The notes beneath the pieces were generated by a model. The model was not told the origin of the DNA. It did not search any database and saw only the letters and a program-made list of their open reading frames with translations. From Anaerolineales bacterium UBA6668 (GTDB lineage Bacteria > Chloroflexota > Anaerolineae > Anaerolineales > UBA6668), in contig DKKK01000089.1 in the NCBI GenBank assembly GCA_002455215.1, positions 9,117 to 15,848 of the forward strand: a stretch of DNA of 6,732 nt, in the 5' to 3' direction. The position numbers and the translations under genes are program-made. Of the stretch, positions 1-5,721 are shown piece after piece. Position 1 is the stretch's first letter; each line of letters begins with the position of its first letter.

Positions 1-104
1 CATTCGAAATGACAAAGCCGTTACTTGGTAATGAACTGTTGCGTTCTGGTCAAAAAGCAAAAATCCACAATCTGTGGACGTGCTTACTATAGCTCACAAA
101 TTTT
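1..104. other. Left-edge segment with no supported gene
   Basis: All plus-strand frames close quickly. The longest runs from the window edge to a TAG at 93-95 and resembles no protein I recognise. A minus-strand ATG could sit at 1-3, reading out of the window, but no ribosome binding site supports it. The only structure I see is the inverted repeat at 64-78. Confidence 0.5.
64..78. repeat. Short perfect inverted repeat (6-bp arms, 3-nt spacer)
   Basis: TCCACA at 64-69 is mirrored by TGTGGA at 73-78 around a 3-base centre. It lies 26 bases upstream of the proposed -35 element. It could be an operator half-site pair for a dimeric regulator, or a small hairpin at the end of an upstream transcript. 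No T-run follows directly, so a terminator is unlikely. The pattern is plain, but the role is unknown and chance is possible. Confidence 0.35.
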
Positions 105-133
105 TTGCGTAAACGGCAAGAATGCGGTATACT
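105..133 (+). promoter_or_regulatory. Sigma70-type promoter for the 64-aa gene (and possibly prfA)
   Basis: A -35 element TTGCGT (105-110) is separated by exactly 17 bases from a -10 element TATACT (128-133). The -10 matches the consensus at five of six positions and the -35 at three of six, with the key TTG present. Transcription would start near 140, leaving a leader of about 100 bases before the ATG at 241. That leader can form a weak A/T hairpin (169-173 with 181-185). I recognise no known riboswitch in it. Confidence 0.55.
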
Positions 134-240
134 CGGCTCGTCTGGAAATTACACCTTTTTCCCTTCGGCAAAAGCGTAGTTTTTGATTTCGCCGAGCATA
201 TATTCACGGCGTTAATTTATTAAAACAGGAACTTAGCTAT

Positions 241-435
241 ATGAGCTACAAATCTCAAAAACGTACCCCCCGCCAATACGCAACACCCACTTCATCCTTG
301 TTAGATGTGGCGCCCGTTGAAACCCCCACCAATTCGGATGATCATTTGGCTTATGTGCGCGGCGATCTCATGCGCGTGGGCATTATTGCCACCGTGCTGA
401 TTGCGGTATTGGTCGCATTGTCCTTTGTTTTGTAG
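241..435 (+). CDS. Small tail-anchored membrane protein, function unknown
   Basis: A 64-residue protein. Residues 1-45 are polar and rich in Thr, Pro, Ser and basic residues, including a Pro/Thr stretch around 15-31. Residues 46-64 form one strongly hydrophobic helix that runs to the C-terminus. This is a tail-anchor layout with the basic residues R40 and R45 before the membrane, so the N-terminal part probably stays in the cytoplasm. There is no signal peptide or cysteine. The start is supported by AGGA at 227-230, ten bases ahead of the ATG, and by the promoter at 105-133. The stop is UAG. It lies just upstream of prfA, separated by a terminator. The acidic/Tyr-Val-Arg patch before the helix (residues 33-45) looks like a conserved membrane-proximal motif, but I cannot name the family. 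The frame may also act as a leader peptide for prfA (see findings). It is probably a real gene, with no assignable function. Confidence 0.7.
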   Translation: MSYKSQKRTPRQYATPTSSLLDVAPVETPTNSDDHLAYVRGDLMRVGIIATVLIAVLVALSFVL

Positions 436-436
436 C

Positions 437-481
437 AAGGCGGATTAGAGCTTAAACCCACTCGGCACACGCAACCGCTTT
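437..481 (+). promoter_or_regulatory. Potential upstream hairpin in the prfA leader
   Basis: Bases 437-443 can pair with 475-481 in a continuous 7-bp stem with one G-U wobble. The loop is 31 bases, and a run of six T (479-484) overlaps and follows the 3' arm. The 5' arm starts one base after the UAG stop at 433-435, so a ribosome terminating there would cover it. The loop contains 454-459, which can also pair with 505-510 in the 3' arm of the downstream terminator. The pairings are seen by eye only, and the large loop makes the hairpin only moderately likely. Confidence 0.35.
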
Positions 482-484
482 TTT

Positions 485-517
485 AGCCCCAGGCATGCCG
501 CGTGGGGTTTTTCTTTT
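485..517 (+). terminator. Intrinsic terminator between the 64-aa gene and prfA
   Basis: A 7-bp stem pairs 485-491 with 503-509. It has a core of four C-G pairs and one G-U, around an 11-base loop that contains the palindrome GGCATGCC. The U-rich tract at 508-517 is interrupted by one C. The terminator ends only 35 bases before the prfA start. So prfA is either transcribed from a promoter squeezed into this spacer (a poor -10-like TTTAAT lies at 534-539) or by readthrough, which would make this an attenuator. Confidence 0.7.
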
Positions 518-552
518 AAAAATACCCTTCTTCTTTAATTGGATTCGTAATC

Positions 553-1617
553 ATGTTAGACCGTATTGCGGGCGTAGAAGCTCGTTTTGAAGAACTAGAA
601 CGTTTGATGGCTGACCCGGAAGTGACGTTGGACTATGAAAAGGTAGCACAGTATGCACAAGAACGTCTATCGCTCGAACCATTGATTCAGACCGCCCGTG
701 ACTATCGCAAACTTCTCGCCGATTTGGCAGAAGCGCACCTAATGGCAGATGACCCGGAAATGGGTGAACTTGCCGCCGCCGAGATTCCCGAACTGCAAAC
801 CCGTCAAGATGAATTGGAAAAACAAATCCGTCACTTGCTATTGCCCCGCGACCCCAACGATGACCGCAATGTCATCATCGAAATTCGGGCTGGCGCTGGC
901 GGAGACGAAGCAGGCATCTTTGCCGCCGATTTATTTCGCCTATACACCCGCTATGCTGATGGACGGCGCTGGAAGTGGAAACTGATCGATGAAAGTGAAA
1001 CTGGAGTGGGCGGCTTTAAGGAAGTGGTTTTTCAAGTGACGGGGCAAGGCGCTTATTCGCGCTTCAAATTTGAATCGGGCGTGCATCGGGTTCAACGTGT
1101 ACCCGCCACCGAATCGCAAGGGCGTATTCACACGTCCACTGCCACTGTAGCCGTCATGCCCGAAGTAGATGAAGTCGCCATTGAAATTCCCGACCGCGAT
1201 GTGCGCATGGAAGTGTACCGTGCGGGTGGCGCAGGTGGGCAAAACGTGCAAAAGAACTCCAACGCAGTGCGCTTAATTCACATCCCCACCGGTTTGGTGG
1301 TGCAGTGCCAAGATGAACGCAGTCAACTGCAAAACCGCATGCGTGCCATGAGCGTATTGCGTGCCCGCTTGTATGAGATGGAAATGGAAAAACAGCGCAA
1401 TGAGCAAGACAGTATGCGCCGCAATCAAGTGGGGAGTGGTGACCGCTCGGAAAAGATCCGTACCTACAATTACCCCCAAAGCCGCATCACCGACCATCGC
1501 ATTGGCTTGACCGTCCATAACCTGCCCGGCGTAATGAATGGCGACTTAGATGGCATTATTGACGAACTTGCCACCCGTGACGAAGCAGAGCGCTTGGCGA
1601 TGATAGAAGGCGAATAA
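553..1617 (+). CDS. prfA: Peptide chain release factor 1 (RF1)
   Basis: RF1 enters the ribosomal A site at UAA or UAG and triggers hydrolysis of peptidyl-tRNA. At 354 residues the protein is full length for the family. Residues 1 to about 100 form the helical domain 1. The stop-codon-reading tripeptide is P-A-T at 184-186, the PxT type of RF1 rather than the SPF of RF2. The catalytic GGQ loop is at 228-230, inside a Gly/Ala-rich turn. Gln230 is the residue normally methylated by PrmC. The residue after GGQ is Asn, not the His found in E. coli RF1, a conservative variation in the flank. The later stretch with CQDERSQ is also typical. The N-terminus begins as RF1 proteins usually do. The Shine-Dalgarno is weak (GGA at 541-543). 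The common neighbour prmC does not follow; a convergent exporter gene begins three bases past the stop. Confidence 0.97.
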   Translation: MLDRIAGVEARFEELERLMADPEVTLDYEKVAQYAQERLSLEPLIQTARDYRKLLADLAEAHLMADDPEMGELAAAEIPELQTRQDELEKQIRHLLLPRDPNDDRNVIIEIRAGAGGDEAGIFAADLFRLYTRYADGRRWKWKLIDESETGVGGFKEVVFQVTGQGAYSRFKFESGVHRVQRVPATESQGRIHTSTATVAVMPEVDEVAIEIPDRDVRMEVYRAGGAGGQNVQKNSNAVRLIHIPTGLVVQCQDERSQLQNRMRAMSVLRARLYEMEMEKQRNEQDSMRRNQVGSGDRSEKIRTYNYPQSRITDHRIGLTVHNLPGVMNGDLDGIIDELATRDEAERLAMIEGE

Positions 1618-1620
1618 GTG

Positions 1621-2238
1621 CTACCCCCACAAACTACGCACCATTTGTAGGGCAAAATACAGCAGTGCCAGTCCACACAACAAATTCACCATGCGAAATA
1701 AGCGCGGTGTCAGCCAGCGCCGCAAATAAGCGACTGCCCCAGCCATTAAGAACGACCACAGCACTGCCCCCAGCATAAACCCGCTAAAAAAGGTTAGGTA
1801 GTCTGTCCACAGTGGGGTAGTGGTGTGGGTGGTGAGCATAGACGTGCCCAAGCCCAGCCAAAATACAATATTCATCGGGTTGCCCAGCGCCAAAGCCGCA
1901 CCGGTGGAAAAATCACTGCGTGCCAAGTGTTTTTCATTCAGGCTCAATTCACCACCGCGCCAAGCATCGCGCAAAGCGCTACCAGCCAAATACATTAGCA
2001 AAACAAAGCCCACTACGCCTAGCACGTTTTTGATCATCGGGTTTTGCACCAAAAATGCCATGCCGCTCAATGCCAAAATGCACCACGTGGCATCCCCTAT
2101 CAGCGACCCGGCTTGCACCAAAAAACCCGCGCGAAAACCATAATGCCCGCCGCGCCGAATGGTTTCGGCGGTGACTACACCGGGGGGCGCACAAAATGCA
2201 ATCCCTGCTACAATAGCGCTAAGCAAAAGTTGAATCAT
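1621..2238 (-). CDS. LysE/RhtB-family amino-acid exporter-like membrane protein
   Basis: This 205-residue inner-membrane protein has about six hydrophobic helices (roughly residues 2-22, 38-62, 69-89, 111-133, 142-168 and 178-200), the size and layout of LysE translocators. Family marks are the N-terminal Pro-Pro-Gly at 18-20 followed by the ETIRRG segment (25-30), Gly-Asp at 48-49, and Asn-Pro at 120-121 in the fourth helix. The usual Pro after the Pro-Gly is Val21 here, so the PGP signature is altered. Members export amino acids or related small solutes using the proton gradient; the substrate cannot be read from sequence. The ATG is preceded by a GAGAG-type ribosome site on the minus strand (about 2242-2247). 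The gene ends in UAG, converges on prfA with three bases between stops, and diverges from the oxidoreductase gene across 47 bases. No regulator is adjacent. Confidence 0.85.
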   Translation of the reverse strand: MIQLLLSAIVAGIAFCAPPGVVTAETIRRGGHYGFRAGFLVQAGSLIGDATWCILALSGMAFLVQNPMIKNVLGVVGFVLLMYLAGSALRDAWRGGELSLNEKHLARSDFSTGAALALGNPMNIVFWLGLGTSMLTTHTTTPLWTDYLTFFSGFMLGAVLWSFLMAGAVAYLRRWLTPRLFRMVNLLCGLALLYFALQMVRSLWG

Positions 2239-2285
2239 AATCTCTCAAAGATGAACATTAGGTGTGTAGCAAATCAGGAGCAACC

Positions 2286-3119
2286 ATGAGTGAATTTATT
2301 CTGGTGACAGGCGCAAGCGGCAAAACCGGTCGCGCATTGGTGGCGGAACTGGCAAAGCAAGGCGCGGCAGTGCGAGCAGTGGTTCGGCGTGAACAAGCCA
2401 TCACCGGTGCGAGCGATGTGTGGGTCGGCGATGTAACCCAACCGGAATCTCTGCGTCCAGCATTGCAAGGTTGTGTGGCAGTTTATCACATTTGCCCCAA
2501 CATGCACCCCGCTGAAGTGCAAATCGGCACAGCAATGATTGCACTGGCACACTCAGCCGGCATTCGGCGCTTTGCCTATCATTCGGTACTGCACCCTTAC
2601 ACCCAAGCCATGCCCCATCACTGGAACAAGTTACTGGTGGAAGAGCAACTGCTGATGAGCGGCTTGGATTTTACCATCCTTCAGCCAACCGCCTACTATC
2701 AAAATTTACTAGCCTACTGGACTGCAATGCAAGCGGGTGAATATACCACACCGTATGCCGTACACGCCGCAATCAGTTTGGTGGACTTACGCGATGTGGC
2801 ACAAGTTGCGGCACGCGTGTAGTTAGAAACCGGTCACAGCGCAGGAAGCTACGCTTTGGTGGGGTGTGAAGCGCTCGACCAGCAAGCGGTTGCCGATTTG
2901 GCGGGGCAGGCACTGGGCAAGCAGGTTACTGCTCGCAGTACGGGCATTGCCCAATGGCAGGCGCAAAACACCCACCTGCCCACCTATGCCCGCGACACGT
3001 TGGCGGCAATGTTCCAATTCTATGAAGATTTCGGCTTGGCAGGTAACTCACGGGTGTTGACTCACCTGCTGGGGCAAGCGCCACGCACATTGGCAGACTT
3101 TTTCGCGGAGTTGGTTTGA
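2286..3119 (+). pseudogene. NmrA-like NAD(P)-binding oxidoreductase, interrupted by an in-frame amber codon
   Basis: Read through one TAG (2820-2822, codon 179), this is a 277-codon frame with the length and order of NmrA-like atypical short-chain dehydrogenases. The Rossmann dinucleotide motif GxxGxxG is at residues 9, 12 and 15, Arg34 suggests NADP preference, and D49 fits the adenine pocket. The HSVLHP segment (99-104), HHW with Lys115, and the segment around 126-140 are strongly family-like. After the amber, the same frame continues with the expected C-terminal part (TGHSAGSYALVG, then the MFQFYEDFGLAGN helix) and closes at TGA 3117-3119. There is no frameshift. Without readthrough a 178-aa protein lacking the substrate-side C-terminus results. 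The start at 2286 is fixed by AGGAG at 2276-2280, five bases upstream; an in-frame GTG at 2262 is less likely. Family members act as NAD(P)H quinone or azo reductases or as redox-sensing regulators; the substrate here is unknown. Confidence 0.85.
2820..2822 (+). other. In-frame amber (TAG) inside the NmrA-like gene
   Basis: The codons around it read Arg-Val-TAG-Leu-Glu-Thr-Gly-His. Homologues commonly carry a hydrophobic residue here, so a change of TTG to TAG is the simplest origin. UAG is a working stop elsewhere in the window (433-435, and the exporter gene at 1621-1623), and RF1 is encoded nearby. This argues against genome-wide reassignment of UAG. Confidence 0.85.
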
Positions 3120-3123
3120 TGAT

Positions 3124-3150
3124 GGGGTGGGAGTCCTGCTACCCAACCCC
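3124..3150. terminator. G/C-rich hairpin after the NmrA-like gene
   Basis: Bases 3124-3131 pair with 3142-3150 in an 8-bp stem with one bulged A and a 10-base loop, five bases after the TGA. It is stable, but no T-run follows on either strand, so it is not a textbook intrinsic terminator. It may act as a 3' mRNA stabiliser or a weak terminator separating the oxidoreductase from the LCP block. Confidence 0.4.
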
Positions 3151-3172
3151 GCCTGCGCAGAGTGTTAAAATT

Positions 3173-3183
3173 TATAGTAAAAT
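3173..3183 (+). promoter_or_regulatory. Candidate -10 region for the LCP-led block
   Basis: Two overlapping -10-like hexamers, TATAGT (3173-3178) and TAAAAT (3178-3183), lie in an A/T-rich patch just before the LCP start at 3193. Neither has a recognisable -35 at 17 bases. If used, the leader would be only about 3 to 8 bases, so the mRNA would be nearly leaderless, in line with the absence of a Shine-Dalgarno. Confidence 0.3.
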
Positions 3184-3192
3184 CTATTCGTT

Positions 3193-4746
3193 ATGAAAAC
3201 GCTATCTACACATTTCCGCTCGATTTTTCCGTGTGTCTTATTGGTATGTACCGGGCTGTGGCTAACCGCTTGTGTGCCAATCCCCGAACCAACCCCTACC
3301 CCCACGCCTGTGCCACCGAGCGAGACACCCGTGCCGCCCACTGCCACCCCACAAAACACCGCCACACCTGCTCCAACCGATACGCCCACCAAGAAACCGA
3401 CTCGCACGCCCGTGCCTACCGCCACCCCCTCCCCCAATCTGGTCAACCCCACTTTGGGCGCGTATGGTTTCATCCCCGAAAATACCCCCCCCATTCAGTT
3501 ACCCGGACCCGCACCGCGCATTAAATTACCGGAAACCACCGTCAATATTTTACTGATGGGTTCTGACCTTGCCCCCGATGGCGAAGCTCGCACCGACACC
3601 ATTATCATCCTTTCGATAGACAAGGTTACTGGCGGCGTTTTGATGCTTTCCATTCCACGCGACACGTATGTTTACATCCCGCAAAATGTGCAAGGCAACA
3701 TCAACACTGTCATGGCAAGCACGCGCTACGCCCCCGATGGTCCGATTGCTTTGCTTCAGCAGACTATTTTGTACAATTTTGGTATCCCCACCCACTACTA
3801 TGCGCGGATTAAGATAGAAGGCTTTGTGGATTTGGTGGATACGCTGGGCGGGGTGGATGTGCCCGTGTCGTGCGAATTTTCAGACCAGATTCTGATTTCA
3901 CCCACTGCTGACCCCAACAAAAAGGAAAGTTGGAAGGAGTTTTACCAGCCGATAGGTGTGCAACACTTAGATGGTGAAGACGCCATGTGGTACAGCCGCC
4001 TGCGCAAAAGCACCGATGACCAAGACCGCTCGCGCCGCCAGCAGGATGTGCTAAAAGCCATTTACTACGCCGCCCGCGAACAAAATATGGTCACGCAACT
4101 ACCCGCCTTATACGAACAGTACAAAGAACTGGTAGAAACCAACATGACCTTGTGGGATATCGTGCAATTTGCGCCACTGGTAACCAATGTCGAGCCCGAC
4201 CAAGTGCGTACCTACACCTTGCGAAGCCCGTATATCAACTCTTGGGGTGGTGACGAGAAATTTCCCACTGCCCTTTTGCCCGACTATACCCTACTTTACG
4301 ATTACCTAAAGGGCATTTTTACCGCTGTGCCGGGCAATCAAGTGAAGGATGCACCATTTGTAGTAGAAATTGTGAATGCGAGTGGCAATGCAGACTGGGG
4401 CTTGCTGGCGGCATATACCTTGCGTAGCTATGGCTTGGCGGCAATCTTATCTGAAGAAACTACCAGCCCCTATACCACCACCACTTTGGTAGATTACACG
4501 CCTGCCCCACGCGGTACGCCGATTGACCTATTGCTCAAAATTCTAAACTTAAAGTTGGACCAACGAGTGGCTCTACCCGAAGAACCAGCCGCTGTACAGT
4601 ATAAATTGTATCTGGGTGCAGATTACGACACCTGCCCGTTGACCAATACGACCGGCGTTTACCCGATTACCCGCCCGACCCAAACGCCTATCCCATCACC
4701 TACCGCTAGTGAAACGCCGCTAGCTACGCCGACAAAGAAACCGTAA
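3193..4746 (+). CDS. LytR-CpsA-Psr (LCP) family glycopolymer ligase, lipoprotein form
   Basis: LCP enzymes transfer lipid-linked glycopolymers onto the cell wall or related acceptors outside the membrane. The 517-residue protein starts with a lipoprotein signal peptide: basic residues, a hydrophobic core, and lipobox L-T-A-C with Cys27 as the lipidated residue. Residues 28-92 are a Thr/Pro-rich spacer. The LCP catalytic domain spans about 117-330. It contains Asp125 after the NILLMGS strand, R133-T-D135, S-I-P-R156-D157, GGVDV at 219-223, R269/R271 and the D278-R-S-R-R282-Q-Q segment, which are the Arg/Asp positions that bind the pyrophosphate and metal. A LytR_C domain follows (about 389-482, opening with the NASG turn at 395-398). 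A second Thr/Pro-rich tail ends the protein. The mature chain has just two further cysteines, C227 and C481. The ATG at 3193 is chosen because it alone gives the signal peptide; no Shine-Dalgarno is visible. Its stop overlaps the next start by one base. Confidence 0.92.
   Translation: MKTLSTHFRSIFPCVLLVCTGLWLTACVPIPEPTPTPTPVPPSETPVPPTATPQNTATPAPTDTPTKKPTRTPVPTATPSPNLVNPTLGAYGFIPENTPPIQLPGPAPRIKLPETTVNILLMGSDLAPDGEARTDTIIILSIDKVTGGVLMLSIPRDTYVYIPQNVQGNINTVMASTRYAPDGPIALLQQTILYNFGIPTHYYARIKIEGFVDLVDTLGGVDVPVSCEFSDQILISPTADPNKKESWKEFYQPIGVQHLDGEDAMWYSRLRKSTDDQDRSRRQQDVLKAIYYAAREQNMVTQLPALYEQYKELVETNMTLWDIVQFAPLVTNVEPDQVRTYTLRSPYINSWGGDEKFPTALLPDYTLLYDYLKGIFTAVPGNQVKDAPFVVEIVNASGNADWGLLAAYTLRSYGLAAILSEETTSPYTTTTLVDYTPAPRGTPIDLLLKILNLKLDQRVALPEEPAAVQYKLYLGADYDTCPLTNTTGVYPITRPTQTPIPSPTASETPLATPTKKP
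3277..3435 (+). repeat. Low-complexity Thr/Pro codon tract (LCP spacer)
   Basis: About 50 codons dominated by ACC/ACG/ACA and CCC/CCT/CCG/CCA encode irregular Thr-Pro repeats after the lipidated cysteine. The tract is C-rich on the plus strand and gives spurious open Gly/Val-rich frames on the other strand. A shorter version (about 4675-4740) encodes the C-terminal tail. Such spacers are common in surface proteins of Chloroflexota; here it would hold the catalytic domain away from the membrane. Confidence 0.8.
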
Positions 4747-5711
4747 TGCCTACTGACTTGCCCCATCATCCCCTGCCCGGTTTGCCAGTAACCGACCTAC
4801 CAGCAAGCCTTGCCCCACTTCAAGCGGCGGTTTTGCTGTTGAACCCAACGACATCGTTGGCAGTAGCAATTGACCTATGGAAAACCGCTCAGCACAAGCA
4901 GGGGCTTTCTCTCAACACCATCAAAAATTATGGGGCAGATGTGCAATTGGTGGCGGAATATTTGGGTGCGGGTCTGCCACTCGCGCAGATTACCACGCAA
5001 AACCTGAATGAGTATCTTAACTGGATGCGTTTTAAGCGCGGGCGTGCCTGTTCGGATAAAACAGTTGACCGCCGTATTACTGCGCTCAAATCGTTTTTTC
5101 GTTGGGTGACACCCAATGCCAGTTTGCCGCTCGACCCTGCCGAAGCGGTGCTGAATGTCTCAGTGCGCAGTCCTTTACCGCAAATTTTAAATGCTGAACA
5201 AATGCAACTGGCGTATGCCGCCGCAGAACGGTTGCACAACGCCCAAAAGAAGCCGGATATTCGTCCGCTGATGTTGTTGCGGCTGGTGCTGGAAAGTGGC
5301 TTGCGCAAGGGAGAAGTAGCACGTTTGGAGCGCAATCATCTCGATTTAACCGATGTGGACGAGCCGCACTTCTACGTGCGTTACAAAGATAAGCGCCATC
5401 GCCACAAAGAGCGCCGCATTGCCGCATCGCCGGAATTGGTAGAACTCTTCCAAGCATACTTTTTGGAGTACCCAAACCAAGATGTGATTTTTCCGTGGTC
5501 GGTGCGCCGTTTAGAGTACCTGCTGAGTGACATTGCAACTGCCGCCGGTTTCGACTTTAATCTCTCATTTGATATGCTTCGCTGGACAAGCGCCGTACTT
5601 GATTATGACCGTATGGATGCCCAAGACTTGCGCCGAAAACTCGGTTTGAGCAAAATCCAATGGACAGAAATTAAACGCAAACTGTCACAACTCGCGGCAT
5701 CTGCCAACTAA
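4746..5711 (+). CDS. Tyrosine-recombinase-fold protein lacking catalytic residues
   Basis: A 321-residue protein with the two-domain build of XerC/D-type recombinases. After a Pro-rich leader (1-35) comes a SAM-like core-binding domain (about 37-125, ending in the typical helix with DRRITALKSFFRW), then a catalytic-type domain (about 150-321). Arg I is present (R187 in SGLRKGE), with a probable beta-hairpin Lys (K214 or K216) and Arg II (R279). The His usually four residues before Arg II is Phe275, the LGH histidine is Leu301, and the nucleophilic Tyr position, ten residues after that Gly-His pair, is Lys310. No other Tyr lies nearby. Strand cleavage by the usual mechanism is therefore not expected, while DNA binding and partner contacts could remain. 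The frame is intact and not decaying. Its ATG overlaps the LCP stop (TAATG), implying translational coupling, and no Shine-Dalgarno is visible. No att sites or other mobile genes accompany it. It is probably a repurposed DNA-binding protein; its role is unknown. Confidence 0.85.
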   Translation: MPTDLPHHPLPGLPVTDLPASLAPLQAAVLLLNPTTSLAVAIDLWKTAQHKQGLSLNTIKNYGADVQLVAEYLGAGLPLAQITTQNLNEYLNWMRFKRGRACSDKTVDRRITALKSFFRWVTPNASLPLDPAEAVLNVSVRSPLPQILNAEQMQLAYAAAERLHNAQKKPDIRPLMLLRLVLESGLRKGEVARLERNHLDLTDVDEPHFYVRYKDKRHRHKERRIAASPELVELFQAYFLEYPNQDVIFPWSVRRLEYLLSDIATAAGFDFNLSFDMLRWTSAVLDYDRMDAQDLRRKLGLSKIQWTEIKRKLSQLAASAN

Positions 5712-5721
5712 AACCTGTATT

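Noticed and set aside
1625..1652. Possible hairpin just after the prfA stop
   Set aside because: The stem is 5 bp plus 3 bp with a mismatch, lies within exporter coding sequence, and has no T-run on either strand, so it is not a supported terminator.
2209..2214. TACAAT as a -10 element for the NmrA-like gene
   Set aside because: A good hexamer, but no -35 at 16-18 bases and it lies inside the start of the exporter gene. I cannot place the divergent promoters with confidence.
2262..2285. GTG at 2262 as an earlier start for the NmrA-like protein
   Set aside because: It adds eight unfamily-like residues and would place the AGGAG (2276-2280) inside the gene. The ATG at 2286 gives the normal N-terminus right before the Rossmann strand.
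2856..3119. The part after the amber as a separate gene starting at TTG 2856
   Set aside because: It is in the same frame as the upstream half and matches the C-terminus of the same family. No ribosome site precedes it and it lacks a fold of its own.
553..3119. UAG reassignment to an amino acid in this genome
   Set aside because: The window encodes a complete RF1 with PAT and GGQ, and UAG ends two other genes where translation past it would give no family-like extension. The amber in the NmrA-like gene is better explained as a mutation or local readthrough.
3165..3494. Minus-strand Gly/Val-rich open frame
   Set aside because: It is the complement of the Thr/Pro codon tract of the LCP spacer; low-complexity sequence keeps the antisense frame open. 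The LCP reading has signal peptide, lipobox and family motifs.
4928..5538. Two long overlapping minus-strand frames (135 and 150 codons)
   Set aside because: They lie wholly antisense to the recombinase-like gene, have no recognisable domain or ribosome site, and overlap each other in different frames.
4746..5711. Integron or mobile-element integrase reading
   Set aside because: No attachment-site repeats, cassette array, excisionase or phage genes are nearby, and the catalytic residues are missing.
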